From Chloroflexota bacterium (GTDB taxonomy: Bacteria; Chloroflexota; Anaerolineae; B4-G1): DNA of 58,913 nt. Shown piece by piece: positions 18,842 through 27,245 of this stretch. The notes beneath the pieces are model-generated. The model was given only the letters and a program-made list of their open reading frames with translations, was not told the origin of the DNA and ran no database searches. Every line of letters begins with the position of its first letter. Position 1 is the first letter of the stretch. The stretch spans positions 1 through 58,913 of the forward strand of contig JAAEPW010001288.1 of the NCBI GenBank assembly GCA_024232355.1, given 5' to 3'. A program made the translations under genes and the position numbers.

Positions 18842-19005
18842 CGTTAGAATGGCGCTATGATACAATCACCGGACCATATGACCCGCAAAGAGTTGGAGGC
18901 AGCGAACGAATGAGCAGGATCATATCTGGGCGTGCTCGCTCCTTAGAGCAAGTCCGTGTTCATCTGTGTTATCCGTGTCCCAATCTTTAAAGTAGAGGTA
19001 TGTCT
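18842..19005 (+). other. Short spacer with period-10 GTGT motif
   Basis: Between the DUF3795 gene and purE. Bases 18953-18980 repeat the unit TCxGTGT three times with ~10-base spacing (TCCGTGTTCA, TCTGTGTTA, TCCGTGTCC). A TACAAT at 18861 could be a -10 box without a good -35. Nothing coding is supported. Confidence 0.4.
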
Positions 19006-19479
19006 ATGCTAGTCATTATCATCATGGGTTCACCCAGCGACGACCCGCTGGGCCAACAAATCATTCGGGCGTTGGAAGAATTTGACATCCCTTGGGAGAT
19101 GCGCATCGCCTCGGCCCACAAAACGCCGGGCTATCTCTTGGACCTGCTGGAAAAGTACGAGGCTGACCCGCGCCCCAAGGTCTATATCACCGTGGCTGGG
19201 CGCAGCAACGCGTTGAGCGGTATGGTGGATGCCCAGGTGTCCGCGCCCGTCATCGCCTGCCCGCCCTATTCGGACAAGTACGCCGGGGGTGATCTGTTTT
19301 CATCCTTGCGCGCGCCGTCGGGCGTTGCGCCGGCCGTGGTCTTGGAGCCAAAGAACGCAGTCCTGCTGGCGGCCAAAATCTTGGGGTTATCCGATCCTGA
19401 CCTCTGTGATAAAGTGCGCCAGGCCCAGGAAAAACAGCGCCAGCGGCTTTGCGATGTCGACACGGCATTGAAGGAGTGA
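19006..19479 (+). CDS. purE: PurE class II, AIR carboxylase (animal-type)
   Basis: A 157-residue protein. AGAGGT at 18994-18999 touches the ATG at 19000, so the ATG at 19006 (MLVIIIMGSPSDD) is preferred. The MGSPSDD and SAHKTP motifs show the PurE fold. Instead of the AGAGGAAHLPGM loop of class I mutases, it reads VAGRSNALSGM, and later IACPPYSDKYAGGDLFSSLR and PSGVAPAVVLEPKNA. These match the class II AIR carboxylase part of animal PAICS (AGRSNGLGP, SCPPLTPDWG, SSLRLPSG). Class II enzymes carboxylate AIR directly with CO2 and need no PurK. It precedes purF by seven bases. Confidence 0.9.
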   Translation: MLVIIIMGSPSDDPLGQQIIRALEEFDIPWEMRIASAHKTPGYLLDLLEKYEADPRPKVYITVAGRSNALSGMVDAQVSAPVIACPPYSDKYAGGDLFSSLRAPSGVAPAVVLEPKNAVLLAAKILGLSDPDLCDKVRQAQEKQRQRLCDVDTALKE

Positions 19480-19486
19480 GATCGAA

Positions 19487-20896
19487 ATGTTTCCGTCTGT
19501 AGACAAACCCCAGGAAGCGTGCGGCATCTGTGGAATCTACGCCCCCGAGGCTGAGGTGGCTCGATTGGCCTTTTTTGCTCTCTATGCCCTGCAACACCGC
19601 GGGCAAGAGAGCGCCGGAATCGCGACCTGCGATGGCCACATCTCCCACATCCACAAGAGCACTGGCTTGGTGTCCCAAGTATTCAACGAGGAGAACCTGC
19701 GCCACCTGCAAGGGCATCTGGCCATCGGCCACACCCGGTACTCGACCACTGGCGCGCCCCGTCTGCGCAACGCCCAACCCTACCTGATCGAGACGGCCCT
19801 CGGCCCCTTGGGGGTGGCCCACAACGGCAACGTGACCAATGCCCCTTCCCTGCGGCGCGACTTGCTCCACCGGGGCGTTGGGCTCTCTTCCTCTTCTGAC
19901 AGCGAGGTGATCACCCAGATGCTGGCCGGGGCATCTGGGTGGGCCTGGGAGGATCGGATCGCCGCATTCATGGAGTGGGCGCAGGGGGCGTATGCCCTGA
20001 CGATCCTCACTCAAAAAGCCGTTTATGCTGTCCGTGACCCGTGGGGCTTTCGTCCCCTCTGCCTGGGACAACTGAACGGCAGCGGCTGGGTCGTTGCGTC
20101 GGAATCGTGCGCCCTGGCAACCATCGGGGCGACCTTTGTGCGAGAGATGGAACCGGGCGAGATCGTGCGGCTGGACGAGAACGGCCTCAAGTCCTGGCAA
20201 GGGCCAAAAGTGCCGAATTCACCGGCCCTGTGCGTCTTTGAGTACATTTATTTCGCCCGTCCCGACTCGCTGCTGGAGGGACATTCCGTTCACTGGGTGC
20301 GTCGCCATTTGGGTGCTCGGCTGGCCCAAGAGCATCCTGTCGACGCGGATATGGTCATCGGCATACCCGATTCGGCCACATCTCACACTGTCGGCTATGC
20401 CAACACCTCCGGCATACCGTTCGGCGAGGGGTTGATCAAAAATCGCTACATCGGGCGCACTTTTATCCAGCCCGATGACCGTTTGCGCCGCCTGGGGGTG
20501 GCGCTCAAATTTAACCCCCTGGTGGACGTGCGTGGCAAGCGCATCGTGATGGTAGATGACTCAATCGTGCGGGGCAATACCAGCGGCGCGCTCGCGACCT
20601 TGCTGCGCAAGGTCGGAGCGACAGAGGTCCACATGCGGATTGCTTCGCCGCCGATTCGCTACCCCTGTTTTATGGGCGTGGATATGGCGACCCAGGACGA
20701 ATTGATCGCCGCCCAGATGGACGTGGACGCCATTGCCCAGCACTTGGGGGTGGACAGCCTGGGCTACCTGTCTCACGAGGGCCTGGTGGATGTCGTCGGA
20801 TCGGGAGCGGGTGGGCACTGTATGGCCTGTTTCACCAACGAGTATCCAATCCCGACGAGCGCCAAAATGAGCAAGACCGTATTTGAGCCTCAATAA
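19487..20896 (+). CDS. purF: PurF, amidophosphoribosyltransferase
   Basis: A 469-residue glutamine PRPP amidotransferase, the committing step of purine synthesis. An 11-residue propeptide precedes Cys12 (EACGICGIYAP), the expected mature N-terminal nucleophile. The glutaminase domain shows LQHRGQESAGIA, IGHTRYSTTG and HNGNVTN; the phosphoribosyltransferase domain shows the PRPP loop IVMVDDSIVRGNTS. Cysteines in PALCVFEYIYFARPDS, YPCFMGVD and HCMACF correspond to the four iron-sulfur ligands of the Bacillus-type enzyme, so a 4Fe-4S form is predicted. It lies in the purE-purF-purB run. Confidence 0.96.
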   Translation: MFPSVDKPQEACGICGIYAPEAEVARLAFFALYALQHRGQESAGIATCDGHISHIHKSTGLVSQVFNEENLRHLQGHLAIGHTRYSTTGAPRLRNAQPYLIETALGPLGVAHNGNVTNAPSLRRDLLHRGVGLSSSSDSEVITQMLAGASGWAWEDRIAAFMEWAQGAYALTILTQKAVYAVRDPWGFRPLCLGQLNGSGWVVASESCALATIGATFVREMEPGEIVRLDENGLKSWQGPKVPNSPALCVFEYIYFARPDSLLEGHSVHWVRRHLGARLAQEHPVDADMVIGIPDSATSHTVGYANTSGIPFGEGLIKNRYIGRTFIQPDDRLRRLGVALKFNPLVDVRGKRIVMVDDSIVRGNTSGALATLLRKVGATEVHMRIASPPIRYPCFMGVDMATQDELIAAQMDVDAIAQHLGVDSLGYLSHEGLVDVVGSGAGGHCMACFTNEYPIPTSAKMSKTVFEPQ

Positions 20897-20958
20897 ATAT
20901 TTGGATACGGATTGTCTGCAATCCGCTCAATCTGTGTCCTATTTTTTAGGTAGGTGAT

Positions 20959-22374
20959 ATGACTGAACAATTTTCACACGACACGTTTCTTTCTCCCTTT
21001 ACCTGGCGTTATGGCACGGACGAGATGCGCGCTGTCTGGTCCGAGCAGCACAAACGCCGCACCTGGCGCCGCATCTGGGTGGCGCTGGCCGATGCGCAGA
21101 CGACGGCGGGCTTGGTCCGCGCCGAGCAAGTGGATGACCTGCGCGCTCACGTTGACCAGGTGGACATTGCCCGCGCCCACGCTATCGAGGCCGAAATCCA
21201 CCACGACCTGATGGCCGAGGTTCGCACATTTGCCGAACAATGCCCGGTTGGAGGGGGGATCATTCACCTGGGCGCGACCAGTATGGACATAGAGGACAAC
21301 GCCGACGCGCTGCGGCTGCGCGAATCGCTGGACTTGATTCTAGCACAGCTCGCGTCCGTGCTGGATACGCTGGCCGGGCAGATCGAGCGCTGGGCCGATA
21401 CCCCTGCCATTGCGTGGACCCACATCCAACCCGCCGAGCCGACGACTCTGGGCTACCGGCTGGCGCAGTACGGCCAAGATTTGCTGATGGACTTGGCCGA
21501 GTTGCGCCGGGTGCGAGATAGGATTCGGGGCAAGGGCTTCAAGGGAGCGGTGGGGACGTCGGCTTCCTACACCCAATTGTTGTCCGGCACCGATATGACG
21601 CCCGCCGATATGGAAGCGCGCATCATGGCCGCCCTGAACCTGGAAGCTTTCCCAGTGGCAACACAGACCTATCCCCGCAAACAAGATTGGCTGGTGTTGA
21701 ACGCGCTGACCGGGCTGGCCGGCAGCCTCTACAAGTTTGCTTTTGACCTGCGGCTGTTGCAATCCCCGCCGATGGGCGAGTGGGCTGAGCCGTTCGGGCG
21801 CAAGCAGGTTGGCTCGTCCGCGATGCCGTTCAAGCGCAACCCCATCAACGCGGAGAATATGGACAGTCTGGCCCGCTACGTCGCCACCCTGCCGCGAGTG
21901 GCCTGGGACAACGCCGCTCACTCGTTGCTGGAGCGCACCCTCGACGATTCGGGCAACCGCCGCGTCATTTTGCCGGATGCGTTCCTGGCCTCCTCCGACC
22001 TGCTGCGCCGCGCCCTGCGGCTGCTGCGTGATCTACAAGTGAACGAGGCAGCCGTGGCCCGCAACCTAGCCCTCTATGGTACCTTTGCCGCCGCCGAGCG
22101 GCTGCTGATGGAATTGGTCCGCGCTGGGGCCGATCGGCAGGAGATGCACGAGGTCATTCGCGAGCACAGCATGGCGGCTTGGGCCGTCGTCGCGGCTGAT
22201 CAAGTGCCCAATCCCCTCCCCGAAAAACTGGCGGCTGATCCAACCATCCTGCGCTATCTGCCAGCCGAGCGTGTCCTGGCGTTGATGGACGCGACTGATT
22301 ATGTTGGCGATGCGCCGGAACGTGCGCGGGGGTTGGCGGTGGAAATACGAAACGAGCAAGATGTTGCCCAATAA
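20959..22374 (+). CDS. purB: PurB, adenylosuccinate lyase
   Basis: A 471-residue fumarase/aspartase-superfamily lyase that cleaves SAICAR and adenylosuccinate. The signature loop GSSAMPFKRNPINAENM (serine-bearing mobile loop), HLGATSMDIEDNA and TWIQPAEPTTLGYRLAQ-like segment (THIQPAEPTTLGYRL) are conserved. Two steps of the pathway use it, consistent with its position after purC, purE and purF. AGGTAGGTGAT precedes the ATG. The TPR gene begins 27 bases beyond its stop. Confidence 0.96.
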   Translation: MTEQFSHDTFLSPFTWRYGTDEMRAVWSEQHKRRTWRRIWVALADAQTTAGLVRAEQVDDLRAHVDQVDIARAHAIEAEIHHDLMAEVRTFAEQCPVGGGIIHLGATSMDIEDNADALRLRESLDLILAQLASVLDTLAGQIERWADTPAIAWTHIQPAEPTTLGYRLAQYGQDLLMDLAELRRVRDRIRGKGFKGAVGTSASYTQLLSGTDMTPADMEARIMAALNLEAFPVATQTYPRKQDWLVLNALTGLAGSLYKFAFDLRLLQSPPMGEWAEPFGRKQVGSSAMPFKRNPINAENMDSLARYVATLPRVAWDNAAHSLLERTLDDSGNRRVILPDAFLASSDLLRRALRLLRDLQVNEAAVARNLALYGTFAAAERLLMELVRAGADRQEMHEVIREHSMAAWAVVAADQVPNPLPEKLAADPTILRYLPAERVLALMDATDYVGDAPERARGLAVEIRNEQDVAQ

Positions 22375-22400
22375 ATCGTTGAACAGATCAGGAGTGCAGT

Positions 22401-22988
22401 ATGTCAGCAGTAGAAATTACCTTGTGGTCATTGTATCTTCTGGTAGCATTGGTGGGCTTGGGGTTTGCGTTCATTGGAGTATATCGAACGATTCGCAGGC
22501 ATCTATCTGGTGATTATCGTGCATCTCAAGAGGCAAGGACACTTGTGAAACTAAGTCGTTCTTATCTAAAACAGGGCAACTTGGATTAAGCAATCTCGAC
22601 ATGCGAGGAAGCAATGGTACTTGATCCAAATAATGCCCAAACTTACTCGATGTGTGGCTTTGCTCGTGCCTTGCAAGGTGACTGTCGCGCAGCTATTGTC
22701 AATTACAATCGAGCGCTTGATCTCGATCATAGTAATGCAAAGACGTATATGAGCCGAGGCCTAGCTTATCAGCAGCTTGGAAATATGGATTTGGCCTTGA
22801 CGGATTTTGATCAAGCAATTGCATTGAGTCCTGATGATCCATTTATACGCTTGAGTCGACTGAAACTATATCAGGAGCTTGGTAATACAGAGACAGAGAC
22901 AGCATTGGCTGATCTAAAACACGTTATGGAGGTTGCACCGGAACTCGCTGAGAAAGATATTGCTAATCCTCTGATTCGTGTTCTGTGA
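22401..22988 (+). pseudogene. TPR-repeat protein interrupted by an in-frame TAA
   Basis: One continuous frame of 196 codons with a single TAA at 22587-22589. The first part (62 residues) has an N-terminal membrane helix (ITLWSLYLLVALVGLGFAFIG) and ends SYLKQGNLD. Directly after the stop the same frame reads AISTCEEAMVLDPNNAQTY, restoring a normal TPR helix pair, then two or three more repeats (AIVNYNRALDLDHSNAKTY, ALTDFDQAIALSPDD). A single substitution such as GAA to TAA would explain it. The ATG at 22614 has GAGGA upstream and could restart a soluble 124-residue TPR protein. AGGAG precedes 22401. It is either a recent pseudogene, a two-part gene or a sequence error. Confidence 0.75.
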
Positions 22989-23000
22989 ATTAATCGTTCT

Positions 23001-23037
23001 GTTGCTCTCTGCGGACGGCACGTCCGCAGAGAGCAAC
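23001..23037. terminator. Bidirectional hairpin between convergent genes
   Basis: A perfect 16-bp stem (GTTGCTCTCTGCGGAC, 23001-23016, with its complement 23022-23037) and a 5-base loop lie between the plus-strand TPR gene and the minus-strand GNAT gene. No T-run is present, but position and stability suggest transcription termination in both directions. Confidence 0.6.
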
Positions 23038-23072
23038 CCTATGGAGCACTCGGCTAATCTGCAAATAGCCTT

Positions 23073-23525
23073 TCAAGATCGCTTCGGCACCAAGTCTTTT
23101 CTCATCCAATAATAAGCCGAACCCGGCGGATAATCCTCCAACTTGCCCGCGACATAATACCCCTGTTTTTCATAGAAAACCCGGCCTTGAAACTCAAAAG
23201 TCGACAAGAAACATCTGGTACATTCCCGTTCAATGGCGATCTTTTCGGCTGTTCGAAGCAGCGAGGCGCCGATCCCTTTTCCTCTGAATTCTTTTGGAAT
23301 GTAGAAATCGTCAATATCAAGCCATTGCCAGTACGTGCTTGCCGCAAGACCGCCAATGAAATTTCCTGAATCATTCTTCAAGATTATGTTCAGAGGGATA
23401 GATGAGCCAGGTTTGCGGGCTTTTCTGTGATGGGGTGAATTAAGGTTGTTGTATTCTTTTATTTTTTCGTGAAGGAATTCCGCAAATTCTTTTTCTTCTT
23501 TTTCCGATACTATTGTCTCTGTCAA
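23073..23525 (-). CDS. GNAT-family N-acetyltransferase
   Basis: A 150-residue protein if translation begins at the TTG at 23525-23523, which has GAGGGA upstream; a longer frame reaches 23630 but runs into the preceding gene. The GNAT core is clear: DIDDFYIPKEFRGKGIGASLLRTAEK contains the acetyl-CoA motif RGKGIG, and STFEFQGRVFYEKQGYYVAG is the usual C-terminal motif. It resembles small acetyltransferases acting on amines or peptides, substrate unknown. It is the last gene of the minus-strand sugar regulon, next to the NahK-like kinase. Confidence 0.8.
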   Translation of the reverse strand: MTETIVSEKEEKEFAEFLHEKIKEYNNLNSPHHRKARKPGSSIPLNIILKNDSGNFIGGLAASTYWQWLDIDDFYIPKEFRGKGIGASLLRTAEKIAIERECTRCFLSTFEFQGRVFYEKQGYYVAGKLEDYPPGSAYYWMRKDLVPKRS

Positions 23526-23548
23526 AGTGATCCCTCGCTGCCATCTGC

Positions 23549-24649
23549 CTACCGGTGCTTTGCTACGATTTGCTTCATCTGCTCGGACTTTTTTTCCATA
23601 TCGCTCACCATTTTGAACTGGGTGCGGCATCTATCCAGGTTGTGGTTTTCTCGGTGGATCTTGAAATAGACATCACCGTTCAAGTGATCGGTCAAAAATC
23701 GCATGCCGCACTCGAACGTCATAAGTTTAGCAGAAAAGGTCAGATAATCCAGTTCCAAGGGGGTCAAAAAATCGCGGGCTGCGTCCAGGTATCCGTGGGT
23801 GAGGCGGTCGAAAATCTCCAGATCTACGTACACCTTGGAGAGGTTCGGTTCATCTTCGGCGGCTGAATTGGCTCCAGAGCGCACGGCATCGCCAAAATCG
23901 TACAGGGCCAGCCCCGGCATCACCGTGTCCAGGTCTATGACACAGACGCCCGCGCCGGTTTCGTCGTCGATCATCACATTGTTGAATTTGGTGTCGTTGT
24001 GCGTGACGCGTTGAGGCAGTCTGCCCTGCTCGAACAAATCGACCAGAACCGAAACCTCGTCGGCCCTGGCCTTTACAAACTCGATCTCTGCTCGAACAGA
24101 CCGGGCGCGATTTTTGGCATCTCTCTCCTCCGCCTCGATGAAAGCACCGAATCGTTTTTTGGTATGATGAAAATTCGGGATGGTCTCGTAAAGCCGTTTT
24201 GTCGGGAAATCGCTGAGTAACTGTTGAAATCGCCCGAATGCTTTGGCTGCGTTATAGATGTGATCCAAGTTTTCCACGATTTCAAAAGTCTGCGCGTTTT
24301 CTATAAAGATATAAGCTCGCCAGTAATTGCCATCGTCTGTTTTGTGCAAGACATTTCCGTCTGTGGTGGGGATGAGGTTTAACGTCTCCCGTTCGGGATT
24401 GCCGCCAGCCGCCACGATCTTTTCGCGCAAATGGACGGTCACCGCGGCGATGTTTTGCATCAGATCCAGCGGCTGTTTGAACACATTGTGGTTGATCCGC
24501 TGGAGGATGTACCGGTGGATCAGGCTATCTGTTTTTCGAAAACGAGCGGTGTACGTGTCGTTGATGTGTCCAAAACCATAAGGACTGGCGTCTAAAAAAT
24601 TGCCCTCGAATTTAAAGTGGTCGACTACTGTTGTCAGGTCAGGTTTCAA
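23549..24649 (-). CDS. nahK: NahK-like N-acetylhexosamine 1-kinase (APH fold)
   Basis: A 366-residue aminoglycoside-phosphotransferase-fold sugar kinase starting at TTG with GGGAG upstream. From memory it matches Bifidobacterium NahK along its length: YGFGHINDTY, YILQRINHNVF, LNLIPTTDG, the catalytic loop LPQRVTHNDTKFNNVMID, the metal site VIDLDTVMPGLALYDFGD, and TFECGMRFLTDHLNGDVYF. NahK phosphorylates GlcNAc or GalNAc at C1, feeding UDP-sugar formation. A nucleotidyltransferase gene lies 6 bases upstream and galE further up, as in the lacto-N-biose/galacto-N-biose pathway. No GNB/LNB phosphorylase (GH112) gene is in the window. GlcNAc/GalNAc is the likely substrate but unproven. Confidence 0.85.
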   Translation of the reverse strand: MKPDLTTVVDHFKFEGNFLDASPYGFGHINDTYTARFRKTDSLIHRYILQRINHNVFKQPLDLMQNIAAVTVHLREKIVAAGGNPERETLNLIPTTDGNVLHKTDDGNYWRAYIFIENAQTFEIVENLDHIYNAAKAFGRFQQLLSDFPTKRLYETIPNFHHTKKRFGAFIEAEERDAKNRARSVRAEIEFVKARADEVSVLVDLFEQGRLPQRVTHNDTKFNNVMIDDETGAGVCVIDLDTVMPGLALYDFGDAVRSGANSAAEDEPNLSKVYVDLEIFDRLTHGYLDAARDFLTPLELDYLTFSAKLMTFECGMRFLTDHLNGDVYFKIHRENHNLDRCRTQFKMVSDMEKKSEQMKQIVAKHR

Positions 24650-24655
24650 TGGGCG

Positions 24656-25573
24656 TCACTCCCACAATCTTTCTGGATAAATGCCTTGGCGGATCAGATC
24701 CTTTATGGATCGTTTGGCCAGGGGTTTGTCTTGTTGATATGTCATCCCAAACCATCTCTCTTTTATTGGCAATACCTTGACGCTCGCCTTTTTCTCTTTG
24801 ATCAGAGCGCCCACGACATTGGGAAGAAAATACTCGGCCTTGAGAATATTGTCGCCGTTCTCTTGAAGGAACTGAGAGAGGCGAGTTTGCAACTCGGTGA
24901 ACAGACTTGGGGTAAATCCCCAGGTATTCATAGAAACTGTGCTTCCTTTGGGTATCTCGACCCAGTGTTCGCCATCCTCAGTATATTTTGCGATCTCGCC
25001 AAACCGTTCGATGTGCGTGCGTTCGTGAATTTCTACCAGATAACTGGCCCGGTCTACCGTGCAGACGCCACGTGCCACGTGACCGTGTTCGGTCAGGGTG
25101 TTTTCCAACATGTAGCCGACCATACAATAATCGTATACGCTATCACGGTCCTGAGCGCGCTGTGCGTAATCGTAGAGGGCTCGAAATGCAGAGCGCCCGT
25201 AGAAATCGTCGGCGTTGATCACGGCGAAAGAAGAATCAACCGCGTCTTGGCAAGAGAGCGTCGCGTGGCCGGTCCCCCAGGGTTTCTGCCTGCCTGGTGG
25301 AATCTGAAAATCTGTAGGAACTCGGTCGAGTCTCTGGAACACGTAGGCAGTTTCGACTCGCGTTTCAATGGTGTTGGTCACTTTTTCTCGGAACGCAGCC
25401 TCAATGTCCTTTTCGATGACAAAGATGATTTTCCCGAACCCGGCGTCCAGGGCATCATAGATGGAATAGTCGAGAATGATTTCACCGTGGGGGCCGACCG
25501 GGTCGATCTGCTTCAATCCGCCATACCGGCTTCCTATGCCAGCGGCCATCACGATAAGCGTAGGGGTTGGCAT
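24656..25573 (-). CDS. Sugar-phosphate nucleotidyltransferase
   Basis: A 305-residue NTP_transferase-fold enzyme. The N-terminal LIVMAAGIGSRYGGLKQIDPVG carries the nucleotide-binding G-x-G-x-R and lysine of sugar-1-phosphate nucleotidyltransferases, and AVINADDFYGRSA holds the metal-binding aspartate. MNTWGFTPSLF is a typical sugar-contact segment. Coupled tightly to the NahK-like kinase, it most likely converts the hexosamine 1-phosphate (or a related sugar phosphate) into a UDP-sugar for GalE. The exact sugar and nucleotide cannot be read from sequence. Belongs to the minus-strand regulon. Confidence 0.82.
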   Translation of the reverse strand: MPTPTLIVMAAGIGSRYGGLKQIDPVGPHGEIILDYSIYDALDAGFGKIIFVIEKDIEAAFREKVTNTIETRVETAYVFQRLDRVPTDFQIPPGRQKPWGTGHATLSCQDAVDSSFAVINADDFYGRSAFRALYDYAQRAQDRDSVYDYCMVGYMLENTLTEHGHVARGVCTVDRASYLVEIHERTHIERFGEIAKYTEDGEHWVEIPKGSTVSMNTWGFTPSLFTELQTRLSQFLQENGDNILKAEYFLPNVVGALIKEKKASVKVLPIKERWFGMTYQQDKPLAKRSIKDLIRQGIYPERLWE

Positions 25574-25593
25574 TTGTTATTCTTGTCGCCTTT

Positions 25594-26991
25594 CTACTCG
25601 ATCACCGGAAGACTCGCCGCCGCAATAGATTGTCCCACCCGCCGGCTCTTTTCATCCGGCAACTGGATGTTGATCCGATCCGCAAGTTGTGGAAACTCGG
25701 ATTCGAGTACTTGGTTGGCTCCATCCAAAATGAGTTGGCCGCCTCTTCCAGAAGTGCAGCGACCCAGAATGAGCACGTGCTTTAATTCGTAAAAGTCGGC
25801 GTAATGGGCGATGGCATAGCCCATATAGATGCCCATACTTTGCCAGATTTGTGTCGCTCCTTGGTGCCCGGCCTCAAGTTTCTTTTGGACGAACTTTAAT
25901 CGCTCAGCAGGTGTGACGTCGTCGGGAATCTCTATCCCAGTCTTGGGAGCGAGGCGAAACACACACTGCTGCGAAAAGTAAAGAGCGCCGCAGCCCTTGT
26001 CTCCCGACCATTCGTCCACTGGGGCCCGAGGGTCATAGTCCACCGGTGCAAAGGCCAGCTCGTTAAGCCACCCTGTGATCTTGCCTTCTATGGTCACATA
26101 GCCGGTAGCCTCGCTCGACCCCAGCGCGATTCCCAGGACGCCATTGTCCTCCAGCGACATTGAACCTGCCAGTGCTGTGACATCCCCGTCGTTGATAATC
26201 TCCAGTGGCACCCCCATCTCTTTTCGGATGCGTACGAACATATTCCTGACCTCATCGTACCGATCCTCCGGCACGCCGCGAAATAGGCTAGCTACCCGGA
26301 CCCTGTTGTCTACGTAAACGCCTGCCGAGCTGCCACCTATCGCGTCAACGCGCGGCATCTTGGATGCGGCTGTCTTGAGAGCCGTCATCACCTCGTGATA
26401 GTGGTATTCTGGATCGCTCTGTATGCGTGGCTCCCACACCACCTCTTCGCTGTAGATCGCTTTTCCGTCCACAACCGCCGAAACTTTGCGATCCGAAGCG
26501 CCCAGATCAAACCCGATACGGCATCCATCCAGGTGTCGCCCCAGCGATTTTCCACCCTCTCGCTCAGCAGGCACTTGAGACGGATCACGCGGAATCACAC
26601 TGAATGCCTTATCGTAGACGTCCTTGCCCATAAAACAGCTGTCAAACTCGCGCGCGCCGCTTGGTGAATAACACTCTTTAATATATTCTCCAACGCTCGG
26701 AGGGCCACCGATATACGCCTTCCATCCCCCTCGCTGCCATAGGAGAAACTTGAATATCCGCTCGGCATACGTCAGGTTTACGTCGGCTCGAGGGTGGTTT
26801 TCGGGAAAAACTTGGGTCTCAAAGCGCGAGATCGATCCATCCAAACGCTCCAAAGCGAGCACCAAAGGCACACTCTCACCCGAATCCTGAACCTCTTGTC
26901 GAAACGCGCGATTAGCCAACACTGCCGGACGAAAGCCTTTGTCGAGTGGTGGCAAGAACTTTGGTTTTACTAGCTTGAATGCTTCAGTCAT
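25594..26991 (-). CDS. ROK-fold protein with N-terminal extension
   Basis: A 465-residue protein. Residues about 1-165 are an extension of unrecognised fold; from about 170 an actin/hexokinase-like ROK domain begins with GFDLGASDRKVSAVVDG (phosphate 1 loop). It continues with IGGSSAGVYVDNRVRVASL, INDGDVTALAG (catalytic aspartate region) and IALGSSEATGY (phosphate 2 region). The zinc motif of ROK regulators (CxCGxxGC) is absent, so a catalytic or ligand-binding rather than classic ROK regulatory role is likely. GGGAG precedes the ATG. In the same regulon as NahK and GalE; probably a sugar kinase, substrate unknown. Confidence 0.72.
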   Translation of the reverse strand: MTEAFKLVKPKFLPPLDKGFRPAVLANRAFRQEVQDSGESVPLVLALERLDGSISRFETQVFPENHPRADVNLTYAERIFKFLLWQRGGWKAYIGGPPSVGEYIKECYSPSGAREFDSCFMGKDVYDKAFSVIPRDPSQVPAEREGGKSLGRHLDGCRIGFDLGASDRKVSAVVDGKAIYSEEVVWEPRIQSDPEYHYHEVMTALKTAASKMPRVDAIGGSSAGVYVDNRVRVASLFRGVPEDRYDEVRNMFVRIRKEMGVPLEIINDGDVTALAGSMSLEDNGVLGIALGSSEATGYVTIEGKITGWLNELAFAPVDYDPRAPVDEWSGDKGCGALYFSQQCVFRLAPKTGIEIPDDVTPAERLKFVQKKLEAGHQGATQIWQSMGIYMGYAIAHYADFYELKHVLILGRCTSGRGGQLILDGANQVLESEFPQLADRINIQLPDEKSRRVGQSIAAASLPVIE

Positions 26992-27141
26992 GGGAAACTC
27001 CCTTCTTTTGAATAATGAAACAAGTGTGTTTCAAACGAGCGGCCCAAAATCCCTACGGTATTTTTCATGTGATAAGAAACAGATATGAACGGGCTTTTGT
27101 GCTTTTCCAAAAGTTGTTTCTTAAAAGTTGATAAGGGTTTA

Positions 27142-27187
27142 TAGTAGGCGCTTTAGTGCGCTTTTACGGGCGCTAAAGCGCCTACTA
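27142..27187. repeat. Palindromic repeat between galE and the ROK gene
   Basis: A perfect 15-bp inverted repeat: TAGTAGGCGCTTTAG (27142-27156) and its complement (27173-27187), with further GCGC pairing inside. A diverged relative occurs at 51506-51550 (TAATAGGCGATTTATCGCC and ACGCTAAAGCGCGTACTA). REP-like element. The rest of the 254-base gap (26992-27245) shows no gene. Confidence 0.65.
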
Positions 27188-27245
27188 CGAACCAAGCCCC
27201 AACCAAAGTGAAATGCACCATGATGAAATCTGCGTTCTATAGTGG

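Noticed and set aside
19250..20200. Minus-strand open frame of 316 codons
   Set aside because: Antisense to purE and purF; no recognisable features.
24617..25792. Long plus-strand open frame of 391 codons
   Set aside because: It lies opposite the nucleotidyltransferase and kinase genes, whose motifs are clear on the minus strand; it has no domain or ribosome-binding site.
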